This document shows, piece after piece, positions 11,349 to 20,805 of a stretch of DNA of 64,000 bases (position 1 is its first letter; each line of letters begins with the position of its first letter). A model generated the notes under the pieces. That model saw nothing but the letters and a program-made list of their open reading frames with translations. It was not told the origin of the DNA and ran no database searches. The stretch is from the NCBI GenBank assembly GCA_002989075.1, contig PSQN01000011.1, positions 835,131 through 899,130 on the forward strand, read 5' to 3'. The translations under genes and the position numbers were made by a program. This DNA comes from Arthonia radiata (Eukaryota; Ascomycota; Arthoniomycetes; Arthoniales; Arthoniaceae).

Positions 11349-11990
11349 GTGCACAGACCTGGATATGACCGCTGTCAACTGGAGCGTTTGACATACCTAC
11401 ACTCGTCCGGTCGGGGACATTTTGCCAACCATAGAAATAGCCACGAAATACGCTTACCGCAGATCAAAATCCTCATTCGCATTTGGAGGAGTGCTTCCAG
11501 GAATCCGAAATGTCTCCTCATCAAAAAGCTTTGCGTAAATTGGTAAAGAACACACTGCGACTTAATTCAGCAAGCATTGCGCTTCTCAATAAGTGCTCAG
11601 CCAGCACGTCGGCGCACCTAATCGTTCTAGACGTGGTTTCCAAGGAATGAGACCGCAAGGCAGATGCGCTCCACGGCTGGACGCGCATATGCTAGGAAAA
11701 GGTTTGCGAACTGTTGTCTGTGCCGTTCGTTTATGTGCGCATACTCTTGTGACACGTCACACAACGGATTGCGTACATGGCATTAGACAATCTCCACGAG
11801 CTCGATCTCCTCGCTGATTCACCTAGGGGATCTAGCCACGCATCCTCCATGAACATCCTTTCGTTCGTGTAGACCCCAGTAGTCATGCTAGCTTCGATGG
11901 GACAACACTCCCTAATTACTGAGCACGAAGTTGTGCACATCAGCTTCCAGAGACCCTGCAATGCAGCGCGTAGTGTTCAGACTCGTGGTT
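11349..11990 (+). pseudogene. Eroded leucine-rich (F-box/LRR-like) gene relic
   Basis: Scattered across frames of the plus strand are short leucine-rich fragments, the clearest being ALDNLHELDLLADSPRG near 11780-11830 and a STSAHLIVLDVVS stretch near 11605-11645. They are interrupted by stop codons. The pattern suits a decayed gene of the F-box/leucine-rich type common in filamentous fungi. The boundaries are approximate and the assignment rests on pattern only. Chance similarity cannot be excluded. Confidence 0.25.
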
Positions 11991-12137
11991 TCGAGATTTC
12001 CAAAAGTCGTCAGTGCAGTTATCTGCTCAAGGTCGGCTCGTCACCTCGACAGCAGCGTACGCAATGTGGGTTCCGCAGCGTGTCTACACATGTTTCGTAT
12101 GAACAGTATGAAGCTGTCAGCTCGACATGTACAAGTC

Positions 12138-12683
12138 AGATGGCTCCAACACCAATCATCGACGAAAGTAAACCTTCCAAAAGATCGAAGAAAGAAGCGC
12201 AACTCCGCAGTCGGAGCCCCAGGGACTACTAAGCCCGGTAAACCTTCGCTCAAGTCTTCAGGCGCCACTGAGCGTTCAAGAAAACGCAAGCCACCACCGC
12301 AGAAGACCCCTCACCGAAATAAGCCAGCCAGAAAGAGGAGTAGTGCCTTCCATTCGCACCGCAAACGCCTCAACCGATGTCGAACTGCACGAACAGAACA
12401 GGAGAAGCTCAAGCGCGAGCGTCTGCGACGAGAATGGGAGCGCAGAAAGCGGAGCCAACTGTTTAGCAAAGAGATGGCCAAGATCTCGGCAGAAGAGATG
12501 AAAGGGATGTCAAGACGAGAGCGCAAGAACTTGAGGAATAGGTTGCGGAACCAGGTTGCGGGGACTGTTGCGGCGGAGACAAGGAGGCCGGGAAAGAAGA
12601 GAAAAAGACGGGAAAGGAGAGACGGGAGGGCAGGGAAGATACGTCGAGGAAAAGAAAGACTGAAGCGTAAATGGTATCAGTAA
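12138..12683 (+). CDS. Hypothetical highly basic protein (weak)
   Basis: An open frame ending at 12683 becomes strongly biased to Lys and Arg from about 12180 onward, with a helix-prone basic stretch (KLKRERLRREWERRKR, then RRERKNLRNRLRNQV) that suggests a nucleic-acid-binding or nucleolar-type helix. The bias persists for over 150 codons. The true start is unclear; the frame is open upstream to 11931, and another start or upstream exon is possible. There is no recognised domain. It could be the 3' exon of a decayed gene in this gene-poor tract. Confidence 0.3.
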   Translation, partial: RWLQHQSSTKVNLPKDRRKKRNSAVGAPGTTKPGKPSLKSSGATERSRKRKPPPQKTPHRNKPARKRSSAFHSHRKRLNRCRTARTEQEKLKRERLRREWERRKRSQLFSKEMAKISAEEMKGMSRRERKNLRNRLRNQVAGTVAAETRRPGKKRKRRERRDGRAGKIRRGKERLKRKWYQ

Positions 12684-13404
12684 GCATTCTTGCATAGGCT
12701 CTGATTGTCTCAGTTTCTTATCTTCTCGGCCTGGCCTTTGTATTGTTCTGTTTTCCCGCCCCTCGATGCTGTGCGTCTTCTCGTTTTTCATCATAGAATT
12801 GCTTTTCATTCCACTCTGTGTGGAGGCTTCCATCTTGCTCTGCTGGCTATCATGCCGTATAAAGCAGTGCTTGCATGCCGACTCTTAGAACTTTGCCGCC
12901 GCTGCCTGTGCCTTTTACGCGATGCTCACAAAGACAGGGGTTCGATAAGTATACGTGGGGTGAATCGGACTTTGTATGGTTACACAGCATATGGCCTCAG
13001 CCACTTCTGCGCCAAGCCGACCTTCTTACAGCTTTCTCCGCGCACGAGCCATGGGCAATAGATTGGTTGAGCTGAAGGAAGGGTGCTTTAGTAAAACGCG
13101 CAAGAGGTGTGAACGTGTTTCTTCCATTGAAGATCCGTGAAGCAACCGAACGTGTCCCCGAGAACCGCTGTCAGCTGAGAATTGAGCCCATTGGCGACGA
13201 CGGAAAGGGCTGGGGTAAACCTCATTGTCTGCCTCGATATGCAGGACATGGGTCGCGCGTGGAAAGAGCCCCGCAGAGGAATGCATCTCATGTTACACAA
13301 GTAGCCTACAAATAGCAGCCAACCCCTTCAGACGACTGATATATTTCAGCTCTTTGACTACCAACAGATTCTAATTAGAATGTCGAGATTCTCTTGGCAC
13401 AGTC

Positions 13405-14032
13405 ATGGCAACCAGGCGCCTCCTACCGCGGGTCTCAACATTGAAGCTCAAACTCGTCCCACAGCTCCTTGAAGGCTCAACACGACACGCACAGTCTCAT
13501 TCTCGTCCGTTGACTACCGTACCCTACCAACACGAGGCGTCAGACGAAGCCACTTGGCATAAACTGCGCCCTTCGTTCGATTTTGCGGCTCTGCTTTCTG
13601 ATACCCAGCGAAGCGCCCTTCAACACGGAATAGGGCCGCCTCGCACTCCGGAGCTGAATACACCAGCGCCTTTGTGGGAGCCTGTGTCCCTGCCCTTCAG
13701 CGAGCTGACTCTTGGGCTCCCGCCTGAGCCAATGGTTTAGGGGAGAAGAGCCCTCGCCGTCGGAAAATCTGTTACCAGCCGCCGTTCCGTCCCCCAATTC
13801 CTTGAACGCGGGAGCTAAACGTGCTCGCAAGGAGAAACGATGGAAAAGGCAGCGGACAAAAGACAAGAACGAGCACCTGGCCGCCATTGAGCGTAAGAAA
13901 CAAGAGAAAACAGAGATGAAGGATACCGGACACAAGCCACCGAAACAAGGCGCGGGGGAGAAGAGGGAGAAGGAGAAACGGAGAAATGAGGCGAAGAAAC
14001 AGAAGATGTCGCTGTCGAAAGGCAGTGGCTGA
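13405..14032 (+). CDS. Hypothetical protein, possible mitochondrial presequence
   Basis: Two overlapping plus-strand frames look like parts of one gene. The first (13405-13740) begins MATRRLLPRVSTLKLKL, an Arg/Leu-rich, acid-free start like a mitochondrial presequence. The second frame (about 13712-14032) is extremely Lys/Arg/Glu-rich (RKEKRWKRQRTKDKNE, EKREKEKRRNEAKKQK) and closes at 14032. Joining them needs a frame change near 13.7 kb. No splice pair that achieves this was found, so either an unnoticed intron or a frameshift separates them. No family recognised. The neighbouring minus-strand gene at 14426 has the same presequence-plus-basic-tail layout. Confidence 0.35.
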
Positions 14033-14425
14033 GGTGTGGACTTCAAACGGAGAGCTGATCGACCGCTCAAAACGCCTTAACGGTACCACTCTGCCGTTTC
14101 AGCCAACAGCTGGCCAACATGATCCGAGGTGGCAATTTGGGAGCGAGTGAGACAGAACGTGAAGTAGCTGCCACAAAGATTCCCAGGGGATCAAAACGCT
14201 GGAGAGGACAAGATGACATACTGAGTTTCCTACCAGTTGGGTTGCTTCTTGAATTGTGTGATCATGGCAATACCAATGAGTCGTGATAGATTCATGAATG
14301 TAAGACCTGTCAAGAGCTTGGAGAGGGGATGAGTTCATCGCGGTGCATATGACAGGAGCGTACGCTCCGCACGTATTTTGATGATGAGAGCCGGCATATG
14401 TTTTTCGTCGTGGTCGACACCGCAA
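14033..14425. other. Intergenic region between converging genes
   Basis: Nothing recognised; presumably 3' untranslated sequence of both neighbours. Confidence 0.4.
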
Positions 14426-15277
14426 CTAGCCGGCACCGTTCTTGCCGGACTTGGTGACGTTAGTTTTCCCATTCTTGTAGGGTCCGGGAGACTGCCGAGC
14501 AGTTACAGATGGGTCGAACATTCTTTGGAACTCCATATGCCTTTTCATACGCGTTGTTGGATTTATAGGCTTTCTCTTCTTTCCTGAAGGTTTCGACGCA
14601 GCTGCTTCGCCATCGGTGTTGCACGCTTTTGAGGTGCGGTTTGAGTCTCTGCTTTTTGAACTTCGTTCGGTCGGATTCGAGGGGTCAGCATCTTCGTTTA
14701 TCTTGCTCGCACACAATGGAGGTTTGCGAATGAATGTTGAAATGTGGATGTCGGGTTTGTCTTTGGTCCCGGCGTGAAAATCTCGCTTTTGATGCTGGGC
14801 GCGCAAACGTTCTAGTATTGCAAGATGCGGACTTTGGCGATCAGGGTCGAGTAAACTGAATGTGTCTGATGAAGATCCAATCGCTGACCGGCACATTGAT
14901 TTGTCTTGAAGAGACACGGTGATGGTGATGCTTTCCAGGCCGTTTCGGTCATAGGCCCACATGAGCTCGCTGACCCTGCGAGCAGCTTCAATCTTGACTG
15001 ATTCCACCTTTTCAACAAAAGAGCCATCTGTTAAATTCATCCATTCGTTCCGCGCAGGTTTGTCAACGTAATGAACATCAGAGTACATACGAAGAGCTGG
15101 CGCGTTGCTTGGGTGCTGAGGAACGGGAAGATCCTGGGGCTGGCCAACGCTTGGAGGGGCGCCCAGCGTCGCAATGGATTTCGAATCAAAGCTTGTCGCG
15201 ATGCTCCGTGTGCGCTTGGCTGTCAAGGCCGGGGTGGAGCGCAGCAAAGTGCTGACAGCAGGCTTTAGTGACAGCAT
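14426..15277 (-). CDS. Hypothetical protein, probably mitochondrial
   Basis: A single-exon 283-residue protein. The N-terminus (MLSLKPAVSTLLRSTPALTA, then KRTRSIATSFDSKS) is hydroxylated, Arg-bearing and free of acidic residues, like a mitochondrial presequence. Residues 75-165 form the only likely globular section: an Asn-Glu-Trp-Met block, then KIEAARRVSELMWAYDRNG and SITITVSLQDKSMC. From about residue 185 the chain is Ser/Lys/Asn-rich and probably disordered. A mitochondrial translation or initiation factor is conceivable from the layout, but no diagnostic motif is seen, so no function is assigned. Confidence 0.55.
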   Translation of the reverse strand: MLSLKPAVSTLLRSTPALTAKRTRSIATSFDSKSIATLGAPPSVGQPQDLPVPQHPSNAPALRMYSDVHYVDKPARNEWMNLTDGSFVEKVESVKIEAARRVSELMWAYDRNGLESITITVSLQDKSMCRSAIGSSSDTFSLLDPDRQSPHLAILERLRAQHQKRDFHAGTKDKPDIHISTFIRKPPLCASKINEDADPSNPTERSSKSRDSNRTSKACNTDGEAAASKPSGKKRKPINPTTRMKRHMEFQRMFDPSVTARQSPGPYKNGKTNVTKSGKNGAG

Positions 15278-15889
15278 CGCTAACGGAGTGCAGATCCAAC
15301 TTGCGAGTGCAGCGTCTTTTATCCCCTGCTGAGGTGTAGTGAAACCAAACTCTTCCCATTCTTGCGCGACCTACTTATGCAAGGGAGACGTCTTTCCAGT
15401 CGTCTTACCCCTTCCAGCAAAGCCCAGGTCGCAGATCTTATCGTATGTTAGAGACTTGCGTTGCTCACAGCATCACACGTGGCCTCGCCGTGGGTATCGT
15501 CTCCCCTGTGAGAACGCTCTTACATTTCAAACTTGATTGGGAACAACAACAGCGCAGCAGAAAGCTTCTTGGGGACATATCTAGCATTAGCATAGACGAA
15601 GGGATGAAGATCCGTGAAAAGCCACAAGTCATTGATACTGTTCTGAAATTCATTAGCATTCTACACACAAGCGTTAGTAATATTGCTGGCGCGTTTGACT
15701 GCCTTCAATTGAGTCATCAAGTATGCTATCCTCCCGAGAACACTATGCAGCCTCGACGGCTCCAGTGTAACGATCTACGACGTTACAAAACGTTCGAGGC
15801 GCTATTGTCCGGCAAAATTTTCTAGGCTGTGTGGTTTGGTGAAAGAACAATACTTGCGGACCGTTCTGTGCGTCATTTGGACAAGTCCA
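15278..15889. other. Intergenic region
   Basis: Contains one plus-strand open frame of 126 codons (15445-15825) with no recognisable family and no supporting splice or leader signal. Probably the upstream region of the minus-strand gene at 15277 and the 3' flank of the molybdenum-cofactor gene. Confidence 0.4.
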
Positions 15890-18266
15890 CTACGTTGTGG
15901 TCTCGTCGTAGCCTTTCTCGGTCTGCTTGCCATCAACCCATGCACCGCTCTTGCCACCCTCCTTGTAGGTGACACGGACGTCGGTCATCACCATGCCTTT
16001 GTCGACAGCCTTGCACATATCGTAAGCGGTAAGACCAGCGACCGTCACGCCGGTCAGAGCATCCATCTCGACACCAGTCTGAGCCGTCGTCTTCACTGTA
16101 GTCGAGATCTTCAACGCTCCATAGGGGCGCCCCAGCGAAGTATCCGCATCAAGAAGGTCGATGTCCACATCAGTGCCACTGAGTGGTATGTTGTGACACA
16201 TGGGGATGAGGTTTGCAGTCTGCTTCGAGGCCATGATGCCTCCAATGCGTGACACCGCGAGCACGTCGCCCTTTTTGATGCTCGCCTCGCGAATGAGGCG
16301 CAAGGTGTCTCCGTTGCTGAAGACCAGCGTGGCGGTGGCGGTGGAGATACGCTGAGTCACTGGCTTGGAAGGGGAGAGCGTGACCATCCGAACGGTGCTG
16401 TCGGAAGGATTGAGATGCGTAAGCTTTTGATCTGCGCTAGTGGTGCCTTCCGCGGATGAGGGCGAGTTGATCTTGTCATCCATGGTGTTGTTGTTGGAGG
16501 ATCCGTAGTTGCGAGTTCGGCAGTGGCGCGAGGTTGTTGAATAATTTCGACGCTGGGAAAAGCTCGCTTTTCGAAAGGTTCGGGCCAAGAGAAGGTGAGT
16601 TGTGACAAGTGGCTGTCTCATTGCCTTGAAGGGTCCCACGTCCTGATCTGCAAAGATGATGGAAGTCAGAGTTGTCAAGGATGAAGAACACATCTCGAAG
16701 TTGGTCCACGAGCGCAGATGACCGGTTTTGGTTTTGGAAATCTTGGGCCTGTCTATGCTGCCTTGCACCTCCTACCTCTCGTCGGTCAAATGACGCATAT
16801 TCTAGAAGGCATTACCCACAGGAGCAAAATGAATCTGCGCCAAAATGTCTCCAAGCTACTTATGTTGTTTATTTCCCACGTAACAGTATGAGAATTCACC
16901 CACCGATTAGAATCATGGGTCGGTTCTCCATATGTTCCAACACTCCGAGGCCGGCGTGCTCTGCGTGCTTCCGCTTCACTGCAGCTCCAATAACCTCAAG
17001 CAGCTTCATCTCCACCGCCTTCAAGCCGAGCTCGCCGCTAGTTCTGCCCTCCATACGATCCATCTCAACCTGGCGCATTGCCTCCCAAGCCGCTTCATCG
17101 ATAGGGCGACCTTGATTGAAATCGTCTCGTAAGATGTCTCTAAGGCTGACCTCGTTGTTTCCATGCAGACACACTTTCAAGTTCCCGTCACTTGTGATGC
17201 GCAACCGGTCGCAACTCCCGCAGAAGTTCTCCGTCATGCTCGTGATGAAGCCAATGCGCCCGGCAAAGCCTGGGACGCGCCACTTCTTGCTGCTGTCGCT
17301 CGGATGGTCCGACATTCGCTCTAGCGTGGGATAACGCTTTTGAATGGTGTGGAGCATCTCCTTGTACGTGTACATCTCTTCATTATCCCACTTATTGCCG
17401 CCGAAAGGCATGTACTCAATGAAGCGTAGTTCGAGGTCGCGATCGCGGGTAAATTCGACGAATGGTAGGATTTGATGATCGTTGAGGCCGCGGATGATGA
17501 CTGCGTTGATCTTGAGTTTCCAATCCTGACCAGCACTCTTCAACTGGAGAATGTCCTTGATAGCCTGCATGACAAAATGGAAACCGTTGTCGTTTCGTTG
17601 GGTCATGTCCTTGAACAGATCAGGCTCGAGCGCGTCGAGACTTAAATTGATGCCAGTCACGCCCGCTTCGGCCATGGCCTGGATTTTGCGCTTTCTCAGA
17701 TGGGTACCGTTGGTGGTTATTGCCAATTCTCTGAGTCCCTTGCTCTTCAAAGCCCCGATGTCTCGGAGCATTGGCATTATCTGTCCGTGCGTCATAGGCT
17801 CTCCACCGGTCAGCCTAATCTTGTTGACGCCTTGTGAGACAAATAGCGAAGAGAGATAGAGTATCTCTTGCTTTGTGAGGAGGAATTTATTTGGGGTCCA
17901 GTCGATTTCCTCATCCGGCATGCAGTATTTGCAACGTAGATTGCAACGCTCGACGACTGAGATGCGGAGGTATGTGTGTTGACGGTCGAACTTGTCCGTG
18001 AGGAATTTGGAGAAGGGTTTCGCATCTTTGATGCCATCAAGGCGGGGCGAGGTGTGTCTGGACGGCGGGGGAGGCACGTCAATGTTAGGTGTGTCCGTTC
18101 CAGGCTCGCGAATCGTAGCAGCGGTAGCCTGATGTTTTGCCGTAAGACCAGATGCGCCTATTGTGACCGGTACTCGAGAGAAGCATGCACAGCTCGTCGC
18201 ATTGGTGATGCGGGGTGCGCCTCGCCGGACGGCGGTAAAGAGCGTTCGATTGCAGATGTAATTCAT
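15890..18266 (-). CDS. cnxABC: MoaA-MoaC molybdenum cofactor gene (spliced fusion)
   Basis: Exons 18266-16904 and 16647-15890 join across a 256-bp intron (G|GTGGGTGA ... CTGAC ... TTTGCAG) in matching phase, giving 706 residues. The first half is GTP 3',8-cyclase: radical-SAM CNLRCKYC, the glycine-rich TGGEP, and the second iron-sulfur motif CGSC...C. The second half is cyclic pyranopterin monophosphate synthase: LIPMCHNIPLSG, GVEMDALTGV and YDMCKAVDKGM. Together they make the first molybdopterin intermediate from GTP. Aspergillus cnxABC is known to encode both activities. The start at 18266 gives a presequence-like N-terminus (MNYICNRTLFTAVRRGAPR); an upstream in-frame ATG lies at 18377. If the intron is retained, MoaA stops at 16896 directly after Gly-Gly (MILIGG). 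The linker after splicing (MRQPLVTTHLLLARTFRKAS, from 16621) resembles an internal mitochondrial presequence. Confidence 0.92.
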
Positions 18267-18628
18267 CTTGAGTAGCGAACTCAAAATCGCAGAAACAACG
18301 ACTCTTGACGAATGGGGGAGGGGAAGAGAAAAGACGAAGCTTGCAGGTGGAAAAAGATAAGGTAAGCAAGAGTTCACAGTGACGAAGCCTTCGCTACTCG
18401 GACTCGACCACCCCGAGGCTTGGCGTCTTCAGGACTCCCTCTTCGGCCACTCATCGTCCTTCGCCAGCTCTGCTAACGTGAATGCAAATCCAGTGGCCGC
18501 CCAAGACCTCCAACTCCTAGCTAAACCACAACGTAGCACAAACAGTATCCTCTTGCGCGACGCGTCGGCTGGACATTAACGCCCGTGCCCGGCAAGAGTT
18601 TTGGCATACTCATTGGCAAGGCTCCATC
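18267..18628. other. Intergenic region
   Basis: Leader and promoter of the molybdenum-cofactor gene and 3' flank of the rhodopsin-domain gene. Nothing else is recognised. Confidence 0.4.
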
Positions 18629-20029
18629 TCAGACATCAACCTTATCCGTGTACATCCTCGGCGTTGTATCGACCTTGTATGGCCCGGTGAAGTAGGTCTC
18701 CTCGGCGCCTGGCCACGAGTCCATCGAGTCCGATCGCTCCCTGCGTCGAGTCCACACCAGCGACCCGCTCTTGTCGCTGAACTTGGCCTTGTTGATTGCG
18801 CGTTGGATGGCGTCAGGCCGAAGGATTGGCACCGGAAGACAGCAGACGATCATGGCCACGCCCAGCTCGACCATTTGCCAATAGAGATAGAGGCCTTTGA
18901 TACCTGCGCGAAATTAGACTGCGAACAATTGTCATTTCGAATGAGACGCAGCGTACCGAGTGTGTCATCTGTTTGCAGGCCGAAGACACGATCACCGTTG
19001 CTGCTCGCAGCTCGTAGTTGCGATTGAAATGCGAGGCTTGTAAGGCTGCACGCGACAGTACTACCAGGACATTAGCCACTCGCCTTCCGAAGTTCCAGCA
19101 ATGATTGCTCACAATGTTCCTAGGATGAATGCAAATGCGATTGAGAACTTGGACGCTTTTGCAAGTTGCTCAGACTTGATCTGTGGAATTGTCAGTCTCT
19201 CCGACGCCTGGCACATTGCGAGGAATGCAACTCTGAACATACGAAGCCCAAAGGTAAGAGCGCAATGCACATATCAATAAGAGCATCTGTAGCCGCGCTC
19301 GCTAGTGATTTTGATTGCATGTCGATACATGTGGCGCTGGCCTCGGCAGAAGGCGACCAGTAGAAGCTGATGTTGTTGCCGCATCCCAGGATGTTGGCGA
19401 AGAAGAATGAAACAGTCCAGCTGATGACCAGTGCCGTAAGAGACCAGTTGAGGACGTTGAAGAGCCTTCCCGAAAAGACTCGTCGGTAGAAGAAGAGAGG
19501 GATAAGCTTGATCATGCCCAGGCCAAGGGTGAACATGAGATTGAACGCGAACTCGATCTGGTACACGATTAGCACATGTCCAATCGGACCGCAACTTTCG
19601 AATGAGATGCCCGGGGGTACTCAAAGAACGAAAGTACACCATAAGAATAGTACTGACCTGTCCCAGCTGCCTGGTCTTCGGGCCTGGCACAACATCTTGG
19701 GACGTAGAGTGTGCTCCTACGACGTTCCCGAAAGCGCCTGCATTGGCCGTTCATCAGCGATGCACCGTATGAGCGATTCGCATACTACCTACCAACAATC
19801 AACGATAGCGCGCAGCCGGTCACAAGATACTGAGCGAACGTCAGCTGCGTGTATCTTGCGCAAACAGGAGCGCAAAGCATACCCAAGCCAAGATACTGAG
19901 AAAATCGTCAAACCAAAGCTGCTGCTTCCGCACCTTTCGAGCAGCGAAGCGCATGGTCACCGCTGCAGAAGAAAGCATGGGCAGCAGTATGCCCACACCG
20001 ATGACGGTGCCTTTATTGAAGTAACTCAT
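18629..20029 (-). CDS. Fungal rhodopsin-domain (PTH11/SAT4-like) membrane protein
   Basis: Seven short exons are read from splice signals and phase. They begin at 20029 (MSYFNKGTVIGVGILL) and end at the stop at 18629; the last exon starts at 18903 after a CGCAG acceptor. Six introns of about 50-65 bp are inferred, apart from one near 19.6 kb of about 90. The joined protein of roughly 360 residues shows seven hydrophobic segments. Features of the fungal rhodopsin domain are FDDFLSILAW after helix 2, IKLIPLFFYRRVF, VISWTVSFFFANILGC, a SKSLASAATDALIDMCIALL helix, and a final helix GLYLYWQMVELGVAMIVCCL. The cytoplasmic tail is charged and Ser-rich. The family is large in filamentous ascomycetes and includes Pth11-like receptors, but most members are uncharacterised. 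No CFEM domain precedes it. Exact exon edges in the middle are approximate. Confidence 0.82.
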
Positions 20030-20805
20030 TCTAGATGGTGCTGTACGCGTTCCTACAAGACGTGTCGAATGAACGATAAGATAGCTTTAATGAAAGTGGG
20101 ATAATAGCTCAATGCAGCGAAAGCAAATTCACGACTCGGTCTTGCCAGGCAGATGTTGGGAGTATGGGCGATTCATAATGGGTAGCCATATCAGCACAAC
20201 GGCCCCACAGGCTTCTACAGGCGATCTGTTCGAAAGCGCGGGTGGGCCGAATGGGCGTTCGTGAACGGACATCTGTCTCGTTCCCGCGTGGATGCCTCAG
20301 ATAAGCTGACCGTGTTTTTCAACGAGCATGAGACTAGCGAGCATTAAGGACACGTATGCTTTGAGATGAAGCTAAGCGTGCCAAGCTAGCCGATGATTTG
20401 AGACTATTGCTGGCTGCAGGTTGGGTTGCCGGACATCGCGCTGAACGCATTAGAACTAAGAACAGGTAGTCGTCCGGCTCTGTCTGCAAGACGTCCAACG
20501 TCAGCACTTCGCAATCTATATGGAAATTTCGAAGACCTTGCATGCACACCGGACATATTCGTCCTGTCTTTACGGAAGCCAATCCTGACATGTACAACAA
20601 GGCGGGATGGGGCGAAAGCTTGTTCGGGATCCGGCGCTAATCCTTCGTCTTGAAGCTGCTCAATTCTAATTTTATAGACAAACCTGTGATGCTTAGCATG
20701 ATGATCGGATACTGATGTTTTTGCAGACCTCTCTGTCTCTTCATCCGTGAGAGGCTTTACTATTGAAACATACTGCTACTCAGCTGTAAATATACAAGAA
20801 CGTGC
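20030..20805. other. Intergenic region
   Basis: Upstream region of the rhodopsin-domain gene and 3' flank of the carboxylesterase gene. No gene, repeat or RNA recognised. Confidence 0.4.

Larger units (their letters stand above)
9802..13401. other. Gene-poor tract with repeats and relics
   Basis: About 3.6 kb without a convincing intact gene. It holds a short tandem repeat near 10.95 kb, a decayed leucine-rich relic near 11.35-11.99 kb and one basic open frame near 12.1-12.7 kb, each listed separately. No terminal repeats or transposase motifs were seen. Confidence 0.5.

Noticed and set aside
13540-14070. A 176-codon minus-strand frame opposite the basic hypothetical gene
   Set aside because: Phe/Ser/Leu-rich as expected from the complement of Lys/Glu/Arg-rich coding sequence; a shadow.
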